In this document: positions 1 through 5,381 of the stretch, piece by piece
Layout of the letters: every line of letters starts with the position of its first letter
How positions within the stretch are numbered: the first letter of the stretch is position 1
Source: Candidatus Acetothermia bacterium
Lineage (GTDB): Bacteria; Bipolaricaulota; Bipolaricaulia; Bipolaricaulales; Bipolaricaulaceae
Reading direction: 5' to 3'
Assembly: GCA_023255835.1 (NCBI GenBank)
Contig: JAGDVW010000003.1
Location: 12,920 to 20,499 of the forward strand
Length of the DNA stretch: 7,580 nt
The notes under the pieces: model-generated
What the model saw: the letters and a program-made list of their open reading frames with translations, nothing else
Database searches by the model: none
What the model was told of the DNA's origin: nothing
Position numbers and translations under genes: made by a program

Positions 1-538
1 CCCTTTCCCCGGAAGAATTGGCACAAATTTCAAGTTACGAGAGGTTTGCGCTCACCCCAAGCGGAGTATCCCCGCGGGCCTTGCCCGGCGTTTCCCCCCA
101 TTTGGTGCTGGTGGACTCCGACGAGCACGACACCTACGGCCGCATCACCGAGGATCTCGCTTTGCGCAAGGCCCTGGTGGAAAAACGCCTGCGCAAGGAG
201 GAAGGGCTGCGAAAAGAGGCGGAGTTGCCCCTGATTTACAAAGGCGGGCGTAATTGCACGGCGGTTTTGGGCTGGGGTTCGACCTTCGGTGCCCTCAAGG
301 AGGCCGTGGACGCCCTGAACGTCCTTTTCAAGACATTTGGCCCCAACAGTGGGAGAAAGCCCGAGATATTTTGGCGGGCGCTCACAAAATCATCACCGTC
401 GAGGGCAATACCTGGGGGCAGCTGGGGAAGCTCCTGGCCCAGGAAACCGGGCTCAAGCCCGCCCAGCACATCGCCCGCTACGATGGCCGTCCCTTCACCC
501 CGGAGGGGCTCCTCTCCGCCCTTGCCCATGAAGCCTGA
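1..538 (+). CDS. korA: 2-oxoacid:ferredoxin oxidoreductase alpha subunit, 3' part, with an apparent frameshift
   Basis: C-terminal part of the alpha subunit of a KorAB-type oxidoreductase, which oxidatively decarboxylates a 2-oxoacid (2-oxoglutarate or a relative) to its acyl-CoA and passes electrons to ferredoxin. The gene enters from before base 1, read in codons starting at base 3. Family landmarks are YERFALTPSGVSPRA, VDSDEHDTYGRITED, the VEKRLRKEEGL stretch and GWGSTFGALKEAVDAL. After about base 332 similarity jumps to the frame one base back: DIWPQQWEKARDIL, then ITVEGNTWGQLGKLLAQETG and ARYDGRPFTPEGLL, ending at TGA 536-538. The join lacks at least one base. It also looks about seven residues shorter than usual between EAVDAL and the WP motif (my memory of the family), so a short deletion of 3n+1 bases fits better than a one-base slip. 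Both halves stay well conserved with no stops, so either a recent mutation or a sequence error is possible. korB overlaps it by 11 bases. Confidence 0.85.
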
Positions 539-1373
539 GGATTTTCTCGCTGAAGTCGAGATCGCCTGGTGCCCGGGCTGCGGGAACTTCCAGATCCGCG
601 AAGCCTTGGCCAAGTTGGGGCTTCTGCCCCATCAAGTGGTCCTCGTCACCGGCATCGGGCAGGCCGCAAAAATCGTACACTATCTGCGGGTGAACGGATT
701 TGACGGACTACATGGCCGCACCGTGGCCGCTGCCGCCGGCCTCAAAATGGCCAGACCAAACCTCGTGGTCATCGCCGAATCCGGCGACGGTGACCTGTAC
801 GGGGAGGGCGGAAATCATCTCATTCACAACGTTCGCCGCAATTTGGACATCGCTGTGATCGCCCACGATAACCGCGTTTATGGCCTTACCAAGGGACAAG
901 CCTCGCCCACCGCGCCATTGGGCTACACCACCCGGGCCCAACCGTTCGGCGTCCTTTCCACCCCCCTAAACCCCTTAGCCCTCGCTTTGGCCGTGGGCGC
1001 CGGTTTTGTGGCCCAAGCTTTCGCCGGCGAAGTGGAGAGGACCGCTGAGCTCATCGCTTCCGCCATCGAATACCGCGGCTTTGCCCTGTTGAACGTGCTC
1101 CATCCCTGTCCTTCCTGGAACCGCGTGCAAACTTTCGCTTGGTACAAGGCCAGGGTTTACCCCGTGGAGGAGGTGGGCCACGATCCCTCCGACTGGGAAG
1201 GGGCCATGCGCCTGGCCGCGGCCAACGACGATCGCATCCCCACGGGCATCTTGTATAAGGCCAAGAAACCGACCTTTGAAGAACGCCACCCCGTCCTGCA
1301 ACGCCTCATCCCGGGGCTTGCCGAGTTCCCGACTTCGGCCGACCTCCAGGCCCTTTTGGCGGAGTTCCTTTAG
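528..1373 (+). CDS. korB: 2-oxoacid:ferredoxin oxidoreductase beta subunit (thiamine diphosphate-binding)
   Basis: Beta subunit (281 residues) partnering KorA. It binds thiamine diphosphate and Mg and carries out the decarboxylation step in the cytoplasm. Visible signatures in order are AWCPGCGNFQI near the N terminus (conserved cysteines of the family), TGIGQAAKIVHY, GLHGRTVAAAAGLK, the GDGD Mg/ThDP-binding motif followed by EGGNH, DNRVYGLTKGQASPT, NPLALALAVGAGFVAQ, LHPCPSWN and, near the end, DRIPTGILYKAKKPTFEERH. Length is typical. I start it at ATG 528, because residues upstream in the same frame (about positions 335-527) are out-of-frame korA, rich in Pro and Ser and unlike any oxidoreductase. 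There is no Shine-Dalgarno sequence. The ATG lies inside the end of korA (TGA at 536-538), so translation is probably coupled to it. A gene finder would likely merge both genes into one product of 450 or more residues, and that fusion should not be believed. The substrate (2-oxoglutarate, pyruvate or branched-chain 2-oxoacid) cannot be read from this sequence alone. Confidence 0.93.
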   Translation: MKPEDFLAEVEIAWCPGCGNFQIREALAKLGLLPHQVVLVTGIGQAAKIVHYLRVNGFDGLHGRTVAAAAGLKMARPNLVVIAESGDGDLYGEGGNHLIHNVRRNLDIAVIAHDNRVYGLTKGQASPTAPLGYTTRAQPFGVLSTPLNPLALALAVGAGFVAQAFAGEVERTAELIASAIEYRGFALLNVLHPCPSWNRVQTFAWYKARVYPVEEVGHDPSDWEGAMRLAAANDDRIPTGILYKAKKPTFEERHPVLQRLIPGLAEFPTSADLQALLAEFL

Positions 1374-1383
1374 GCCCTCGCGA

Positions 1384-2349
1384 TCAAGGCAGCGAAAGCA
1401 CGTACTCGATCCAGGCGGGCTTTTTCACAAACCCAAGTTTTTCGTTGATGACAAGCATGGGAGTGTTTGTGGAAGCGTTCCAGGTTTTGATGAGGTTATA
1501 GCCGTGGGCCTTGGCGTAGGCGATGACCTTGAGCTTCAAGGCCATGGCGATCCCTTTTCCCCGATATTCCCGGCGCACGCCTGTGAATCCCTGGGAAAGG
1601 TGGCCAGGCTCCGCGGGGAGCTGAAACACAAAACTTTCGCCCACATACTCCCCACCCTTTTTGGCTAGGAAATACCCGTCTAAAAGAAGATCAGGATGCT
1701 CGATAAGCCGGCGCCGGAATTCCTCCAAAGGAAGAGGGGTGAAAGGAGAGGACGAAGGCACGTCCGCCATGAGGACATTGTGAAGCTCGTGCAATTTGGA
1801 GAGCCACTGAGGATCCTGTTCCCTTTCCTCGGCCAAAGTGGTGAGCGCGATCCCCTTCTCCGCCGCCCGGATCAGGTATTTTTCAAACGGCTTGGGATCG
1901 AAGGAGGTGAGGTCCAAATGGGATTCCCAAGTGCGCATGACTTCCTCAAAGCCCCGCTTTTGCAAAAAGCGCCGGGACTCAGCCCAGGTCTCCCGGACCG
2001 AGGTATGGAGGAACTCCGCGGAAAACCCTTTTAAATCCGCAAGGATTCGGGCGTAAAGCGCGGAACCGATCCCCCGCCCGCGGAACTCCGGCAAAACCGC
2101 GATCCAAACCCAAAAACGCTGGGGATGGAAGCGATGAGGCATGTGGTAATAACAGGCATAGGCCACGATCTTCCCGTCTTTTTCTCCGAGGTAATAGCGC
2201 AATGTGTACCTTTTGGTATCGAAATTTTCGTAGTCATAGCGGAATTCGTCCACGGAGTAACGATGCTCAGGGTCGCAACGGTTATCGATCTCCACCACGG
2301 CGGCGAAATCCTCAGGGGTTCCCGAAAATTCGCGGATCAGGAAGCTCAA
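1384..2349 (-). CDS. Tandem-domain GNAT family N-acetyltransferase
   Basis: A 321-residue protein made of two GNAT folds, predicted to move an acyl group from acyl-CoA to an unknown amine. Domain 1 (about 1-150) has the CoA-pyrophosphate loop RGRGIG at 90-95, preceded by the strand VWIAVLPEF. Domain 2 (about 165-321) has RGKGIA at 263-268 after FTGVRREY, followed by the typical NASTNTPMLVINEKLGF ending. Both acetyl-CoA loops look intact, so neither half is obviously a dead copy. The start is TTG at 2349. Its TTGA overlaps the TGA stop of rsmI, and AAGGGG lies five bases upstream, supporting this start and translational coupling. It is the last gene of an rsmI-GNAT unit and runs toward korB, with 10 bases between their stops. 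Two-domain architecture recalls mycothiol synthase and other paired GNATs, but nothing here indicates mycothiol chemistry. The substrate is unknown; a link to ribosome modification is only suggested by the neighbour. Confidence 0.88.
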   Translation of the reverse strand: MSFLIREFSGTPEDFAAVVEIDNRCDPEHRYSVDEFRYDYENFDTKRYTLRYYLGEKDGKIVAYACYYHMPHRFHPQRFWVWIAVLPEFRGRGIGSALYARILADLKGFSAEFLHTSVRETWAESRRFLQKRGFEEVMRTWESHLDLTSFDPKPFEKYLIRAAEKGIALTTLAEEREQDPQWLSKLHELHNVLMADVPSSSPFTPLPLEEFRRRLIEHPDLLLDGYFLAKKGGEYVGESFVFQLPAEPGHLSQGFTGVRREYRGKGIAMALKLKVIAYAKAHGYNLIKTWNASTNTPMLVINEKLGFVKKPAWIEYVLSLP

Positions 2350-3206
2350 GATCCCCCCTTTTCCTCAAACTTACGGGCTTTCAAAAGGAGGCGATAGACC
2401 TCCCGGCTGGGAAGGCCGAGCTCTTTGGCCGCCCTCTTCCGTGCTTCCTTGGGAGGGAGGCCCTCACCAAGGAAAGCCTTGTAGAGAGCCAAAACAGCTT
2501 CCTTACCCCGCCAGACCTTTTCCTCTTCCTGGGCGGGGCCCACAAGGACTACGATTTCGCCCAATATTTTTTCGCGCTGGGCAAAAGCCTTATGGACTTC
2601 GCGGGCCGGGCCGCGCACGAATTCCTCGTGGACCTTGGTGAGCTCCCGCGCCACCACCACCGGCCTTTCGGGAGCCAGTTCCGCAAGGAGGGAGAGGGTT
2701 GTCAAAAGCCGCTTTGGGCTTTCAAAGAGGACGAGGGTATAAGATTTGGAAAGGAGCTCCGAAAGCCACCTGCGGCGGACGGCTGGCGCGCGCGGGGGGT
2801 AACCGGCGAATAAGAAAGGTTGAGGGGGAAGGCCCGAGGCCACCAGGGCCGCGAGCACCGCTGAAGGCCCGGGCACCGGGACCACCGGGATCCCTTCCGC
2901 AATACAGGCCTTCACAAGGGGGTACCCCGGGTCGGAGATGAGCGGGGTCCCAGCGTCGGAGACGAGGGCCACATCTTTTCCCGCCCGCAAGAGGGCCAAC
3001 ACCGCCTCCGTGCGCTCCTCCTCCACCCCTTGGTAGAGGCTCGGCGCCAAAGGGGTTTGGATCCCGTAGTGGGCCAAAAGCCCGCGGGTGCGGCGGCTGT
3101 CCTCGGCCACGATCACGTCCACCTCTTTTAGGACCCGCAGAACCCGCAAAGTCACGTCCTCAAGGTTCCCGATCGGGGTAGCGCAAAGATATAACGTGCC
3201 CGGCAC
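2346..3206 (-). CDS. rsmI: 16S rRNA (cytidine(1402)-2'-O)-methyltransferase RsmI
   Basis: Methylates the ribose 2'-OH of C1402 in the decoding centre of 16S rRNA using S-adenosylmethionine; with RsmH this gives m4Cm1402 and tunes start-codon choice and fidelity. The 286 residues carry the family in full: ATPIGNLEDVTLR at 9-21, AEDSRRT at 34-40, SDAGTPLISDPG at 83-94 and VPGPSAVLAAL at 111-121 (SAM-binding loops of the tetrapyrrole-methylase fold), LFESPKR at 160-166, ARELTKVHEE at 186-195, and a C-terminal small helical domain with RKRAAKELGLPSREVYRLL at about 256-274. The start is GTG at 3206, giving MPGTLYLCATPIGN, the usual N terminus. There is no Shine-Dalgarno sequence; a TATAAT box sits eight bases upstream, so the mRNA is probably leaderless. 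The gene is divergent from prfB and overlaps the GNAT start by four bases. Confidence 0.97.
   Translation of the reverse strand: MPGTLYLCATPIGNLEDVTLRVLRVLKEVDVIVAEDSRRTRGLLAHYGIQTPLAPSLYQGVEEERTEAVLALLRAGKDVALVSDAGTPLISDPGYPLVKACIAEGIPVVPVPGPSAVLAALVASGLPPQPFLFAGYPPRAPAVRRRWLSELLSKSYTLVLFESPKRLLTTLSLLAELAPERPVVVARELTKVHEEFVRGPAREVHKAFAQREKILGEIVVLVGPAQEEEKVWRGKEAVLALYKAFLGEGLPPKEARKRAAKELGLPSREVYRLLLKARKFEEKGGS
2350..2360 (-). promoter_or_regulatory. Ribosome binding site of the GNAT gene
   Basis: Read on the minus strand, AAGGGGGG occupies 2360 to 2353 and is followed by ATC and the TTG start at 2349. Taking AAGGGG as the core gives a five-base spacing. It lies inside the last codons of rsmI and is the main reason to accept a TTG start, since no ATG or GTG nearby is as well placed. 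Confidence 0.6.
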
Positions 3207-3214
3207 GGTGGGGG

Positions 3215-3220
3215 ATTATA
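3215..3220 (-). promoter_or_regulatory. -10 box of the rsmI promoter
   Basis: The minus strand reads TATAAT, a perfect sigma-70 -10 hexamer. Eight bases separate it from the GTG of rsmI, putting transcription start at or within a base or two of the start codon. I find no convincing -35 at 16-18 bases upstream (AGATCT or close variants), so recognition may rest mainly on the -10. The distance to the gene and the lack of a Shine-Dalgarno sequence imply a leaderless message. Confidence 0.6.
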
Positions 3221-3223
3221 AGG

Positions 3224-3252
3224 TTGCGGAAGGCCCAAGATCTGGCTAAGTT
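3224..3252 (+). promoter_or_regulatory. Candidate promoter of prfB
   Basis: TTGCGG at 3224-3229 and TAAGTT at 3247-3252 are separated by 17 bases, and eight bases separate the -10-like box from the ATG of prfB. Both hexamers are weak on their own (three or four matches of six). The 17-base spacing, and the same eight-base distance to the start as at rsmI, make the pair more plausible. If it is used, prfB mRNA starts at its AUG. A TATAAG at 3217-3222 is an alternative -10 that would give a leader of about 30 bases. Confidence 0.4.
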
Positions 3253-3260
3253 GGTTTGGT

Positions 3261-4352
3261 ATGGAGGAGAGGATTCGAGACCTCCGGGAGCGGTTCGCCC
3301 GCCTGGGCCGGGGCATAGACGTGGATGGGCTCAGGGAGAAGGTGCGGGCGTTGGAGGAGGAGATGAGCCGGCCGGATTTCTGGGCCGATCGCAACGCCGC
3401 CCAGACCAAGGTGAAGGAGCTCGAGGAGGCGCGCAGGCGCCTGGCGCGCTACGAGGCGTTGGTGAAAGAACTCGAGGACATCGAGGTGCTTTGGGAGCTG
3501 GCGCGCGAGGAGGAGGACGAGGCCGTCCGCGAAGAGGTGGCCCAAAGGTTATCCCAACTGGAAGGGGAATTTGAGCGCGCCCGCTTGGAATTCCTCCTCA
3601 CCGGTCCCTATGATCCCAACGATTGCTTCCTGGCCATCAACGCCGGGGCAGGCGGGACCGACGCCATGGACTGGGCCGAGATGCTTTTGCGCATGTACAC
3701 GAAGTTCTGTGAGAAGGCCGGCTTTGAGGCCCGGGTGGTGGACGAGACCCCGGGGGAGGAGGCGGGGATAAAGTCCGCCACTTTGGAGGTGCGCGGCCGC
3801 TACGCTTATGGGATTTTGAAGGGCGAGACCGGAGTGCACCGCCTTGTCCGCATCTCCCCTTTTGATGCCGCCCACCGCCGCCACACCTCCTTCGCCGCAG
3901 TCACGGTCACCCCCATCGTCCCGGAAAGCGACGTGGAAATAGACGAGGGGGATCTCCTCATCGAGACCTTCCGCTCCTCCGGCCCCGGCGGCCAACACAT
4001 GCAGAAAAACGAAACCGCCGTGCGCATAACCCACATCCCCACAGGGATCGTCGTCACCTGCCAAAACGAGCGCTCCCAGTACCAGAACAAGATGACGGCC
4101 CTCCGGATCCTGCGGGCCAGGCTTCGCGCCCTCATGGAGCAGGAGCGGGTGAGGAAGATCGAGGAGCTGCGGGGCAAACTGGCGGAGATCGAGTGGGGCC
4201 ACCAAATCCGCTCCTACGTCCTTCAACCCTATCAGCTGGTGAAGGACCACCGCACGGAGGCCGAGGTCGGCAACGTCCAAGCCGTCCTGGATGGGGAAAT
4301 TTGGCCCTTCATCTGGGCCTGGCTGGAGTCGGGTCAGAGAACAAAAGCTTAG
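3261..4352 (+). CDS. prfB: Peptide chain release factor 2 (RF2)
   Basis: Releases finished peptides at UGA and UAA stop codons on the ribosome. At 363 residues it is full length for RF2. The N-terminal half is a charged helical coiled region (about 1-110). SPF at 199-201 is the RF2 stop-codon recognition motif that separates it from RF1. GGQ at 243-245, within RSSGPGGQH, is the catalytic loop that reaches the peptidyl-transferase centre. RITHIPTGIVVTCQNERSQ and GHQIRSYVLQPYQLVKDHRT are also typical. Most bacterial prfB genes need a +1 frameshift at an internal UGA near codon 25. Here the reading frame is open throughout: the equivalent place is codons 16-21 (GRGIDV), where ATA GAC stands instead of CTT TGA C, so there is no UGA autoregulation. 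ATG 3261 is the only sensible start. It has no Shine-Dalgarno sequence. The gene is monocistronic, divergent from rsmI and convergent with the amidase gene, 26 bases apart. Confidence 0.96.
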   Translation: MEERIRDLRERFARLGRGIDVDGLREKVRALEEEMSRPDFWADRNAAQTKVKELEEARRRLARYEALVKELEDIEVLWELAREEEDEAVREEVAQRLSQLEGEFERARLEFLLTGPYDPNDCFLAINAGAGGTDAMDWAEMLLRMYTKFCEKAGFEARVVDETPGEEAGIKSATLEVRGRYAYGILKGETGVHRLVRISPFDAAHRRHTSFAAVTVTPIVPESDVEIDEGDLLIETFRSSGPGGQHMQKNETAVRITHIPTGIVVTCQNERSQYQNKMTALRILRARLRALMEQERVRKIEELRGKLAEIEWGHQIRSYVLQPYQLVKDHRTEAEVGNVQAVLDGEIWPFIWAWLESGQRTKA

Positions 4353-4378
4353 TTCTCAAGGGATTTTTGGGCGGAAAC

Positions 4379-4999
4379 CTATTTCCCAAGATATGCAAGG
4401 ATCCCCCGCACGATTCCCTCAGCGATGCGCCCTTGGTAATCCGGATCCAAAAGTTTTTCCCGCTCCCCAGGGCAGGAAAGGTAGCCCACCTCCACCAAGG
4501 CCGCGGGAAGCCGGGTATGCCGAAGATACAGGGTTTGGCGGCGGAGGCCGCGGTCCTGGGCGCCCGTGGCCACAACCAACGCTCGTTGCAAGGCCTCCGC
4601 TAAACGCGCGCTTTCCGCGCTGGCGTTGGTGTCCACCCAGGTCTCCACCCCGCAGACCCTTTGGTCGCGGTGGTAATTGGCGTGGATGGAGACGTAGAGG
4701 ACCGCGCCCAAGGCCTCGGCCATGCGCACCCGCTCCACCAAATCCACGTAGGTATCGGTGTTTCTGGTGAGAACGACGCGGAGGCCTGCGGTTTTGGCTT
4801 TTTCTTGGACGAGCAGGGCCAAAGCGAGGTTGAGGTCCTTTTCTTGGATTCCGGCCACCACAGCTCCCGGATCGGGGCCGCCGTGGCCGGCGTCCACCAC
4901 CACGACAACCCCCGGGGTGGGCCCCAGGGAAAGGATGGCCACAAAAGCCATGGCCGCGATAAGGAGGACGACCAATAAAGGGCCCAGATCGTCCATCAT
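4379..4999 (-). CDS. Membrane-anchored N-acetylmuramoyl-L-alanine amidase (Amidase_3)
   Basis: A zinc enzyme of the AmiC/CwlD class that cleaves the bond between N-acetylmuramic acid and L-alanine in peptidoglycan. Its 206 residues hold little beyond the catalytic fold. Residues 8-25 (LLVVLLIAAMAFVAILSL) form one hydrophobic segment, probably an uncleaved membrane anchor or signal, placing the domain outside the membrane. Predicted zinc ligands are H39 in DAGHGG, E53 in IQEKDLNL and H106 in SIHAN. The catalytic glutamate is E170 in ALVEVGYLS. No SH3, LysM or AMIN wall-binding domain is present, unlike many division amidases, so CwlD-like or cell-wall maintenance roles are both possible. Two ATGs stand in a row (4999 and 4996) with no Shine-Dalgarno sequence, and either could be used. 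The gene is transcribed alone, divergent from feoA and convergent with prfB. I leave the symbol blank because amiC and cwlD cannot be told apart here. Confidence 0.92.
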   Translation of the reverse strand: MMDDLGPLLVVLLIAAMAFVAILSLGPTPGVVVVVDAGHGGPDPGAVVAGIQEKDLNLALALLVQEKAKTAGLRVVLTRNTDTYVDLVERVRMAEALGAVLYVSIHANYHRDQRVCGVETWVDTNASAESARLAEALQRALVVATGAQDRGLRRQTLYLRHTRLPAALVEVGYLSCPGEREKLLDPDYQGRIAEGIVRGILAYLGK

Positions 5000-5003
5000 G
5001 GGG

Positions 5004-5009
5004 AGGATA
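5004..5009 (-). promoter_or_regulatory. Possible -10 box of the amidase gene
   Basis: The minus strand reads TATCCT, four bases before the first ATG (4999) and seven before the second (4996). It fits the pattern at rsmI and prfB, where a TAnnnT box stands just ahead of the gene. The -35 region 17 bases upstream is CCTTCC, a poor match, so this is tentative. If the box is real, the second ATG would be the leaderless start. Confidence 0.3.
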
Positions 5010-5077
5010 GAAGTTCTGGGCCCTGGGGAAGGGCGCGGATGTCCCCCGTTCAGGTGGCGAATGGATCAGGTTATCGC

Positions 5078-5106
5078 TTGACAAACTGGCAGGGAGGGAA
5101 TAAACT
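5078..5106 (+). promoter_or_regulatory. Promoter of feoAB
   Basis: A perfect -35 hexamer TTGACA (5078-5083), a 17-base spacer, then TAAACT (5101-5106), four of six matches to TATAAT. Transcription should start at about 5112-5114, only a few bases before the feoA start. This is the best promoter in the window and lies in the 113-base spacer shared with the amidase gene. The purine run GGGAGGG at 5092-5098 is inside the spacer, upstream of the start of transcription, so it cannot serve as a ribosome site. Confidence 0.75.
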
Positions 5107-5113
5107 GATTTTT

Positions 5114-5128
5114 TGAAAATGAATATCA
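5114..5128. promoter_or_regulatory. Predicted Fur box over the feoA start
   Basis: TGAAAATGAATATCA matches the 7-1-7 Fur consensus TGATAATNATTATCA at 12 of 14 defined positions. With one more base on each side (5113-5129) it forms a 17-base imperfect palindrome centred on G5121 with six of eight pairs. It covers the predicted transcription start and both candidate feoA start codons, where a bound Fe(II)-Fur dimer would block initiation. Iron-repressed feo operons under Fur are well established in other bacteria; binding here is inferred from sequence only. It is unusually AT-rich for this region. Confidence 0.6.
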
Positions 5129-5373
5129 ACTTCTCCGCGCTCCCCCTTTCCGAACTTTCCCCGGGCCAACGGGGCTCAATTTATGCGGTGCTGGGGCCGG
5201 GGAGAGGGGTGCAATTGCGGCTTTCCGCCCTGGGACTCCGGCCCGGGGCGGTGGTGCAGGTTTTGGGGTACGGTCCAGGCCGAGGGCCAATCCTCCTTGA
5301 AGTCAACGGGACCCGCGTGGCCCTGGGAAGGGGCGTGGCCCGCCGAATCCTGGTCATCCCCGAGAAAAACTGA
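5119..5373 (+). CDS. feoA: Ferrous iron transport protein FeoA
   Basis: Small cytosolic partner of FeoB, 84 residues from ATG 5119 and folded as an SH3-like barrel. It is required for Fe(II) uptake in several bacteria, probably by binding FeoB. Family features are LSELSPGQRGSIYAVLG at about 10-26, then RLSALGLRPGAVVQVL (the usual LxxLGLxPGxxVxV), and a final strand pair VNGTRVALGRGVARRILV, matching the canonical ending in which a valine- or leucine-rich strand follows an invariant Gly/Arg-rich turn. TTG 5113, two codons upstream, is an alternative start and coincides with the likely transcription start; ATG 5119 gives a more normal N terminus. Neither has a usable ribosome site, so initiation is leaderless or nearly so. 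feoB follows after eight bases in the same operon. Expression is probably iron-controlled through the overlapping Fur-like box. Confidence 0.93.
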   Translation: MNINFSALPLSELSPGQRGSIYAVLGPGRGVQLRLSALGLRPGAVVQVLGYGPGRGPILLEVNGTRVALGRGVARRILVIPEKN

Positions 5374-5379
5374 AGGGGA
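5372..5379 (+). promoter_or_regulatory. Ribosome binding site of feoB
   Basis: GAAGGGGA spans the feoA stop and the short intergenic gap, with AGGGG ending three bases before ATG 5382. The spacing is short but the match to the Shine-Dalgarno core is clear. It contrasts with the first genes of transcription units here, which have none. Confidence 0.55.
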
Positions 5380-5381
5380 AA

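Noticed and set aside
321..340. Programmed -1 ribosomal frameshift in korA
   Set aside because: No slippery heptamer lies in the right phase at CTT TTC AAG A, no downstream stem is apparent, and the junction also seems to lack residues, which slippage would not explain.
18..1373. One 451-residue protein fusing KorA and KorB
   Set aside because: The middle part (about 335-527) reads as Pro/Ser/Arg-rich nonsense in this frame, while the frame one base back encodes conserved KorA sequence ending at 538. KorB has a proper start at 528.
2202..2813. Plus-strand open frame of 203 codons opposite the GNAT gene and rsmI
   Set aside because: It is antisense to two recognised genes, has no recognisable motif and shows no ribosome site.
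3549..4280. Long minus-strand open frame opposite prfB (243 codons)
   Set aside because: It lies entirely antisense to a clearly conserved RF2 gene, and its translation shows no family features. GC-rich genes often leave such open antisense frames.
4337..4368. Possible terminator after prfB: GAGAAC and GTTCTC arms with a nine-base loop, then TTTTT
   Set aside because: The stem is only six base pairs, half of it A-T, and six bases separate it from the T run. It is too weak to call a Rho-independent terminator.
5000..5112. Riboswitch or small RNA in the amidase-feoA spacer
   Set aside because: The feoA transcript appears to begin about six bases before its ATG, leaving no room for a leader, and I see no strong hairpin or known aptamer pattern.
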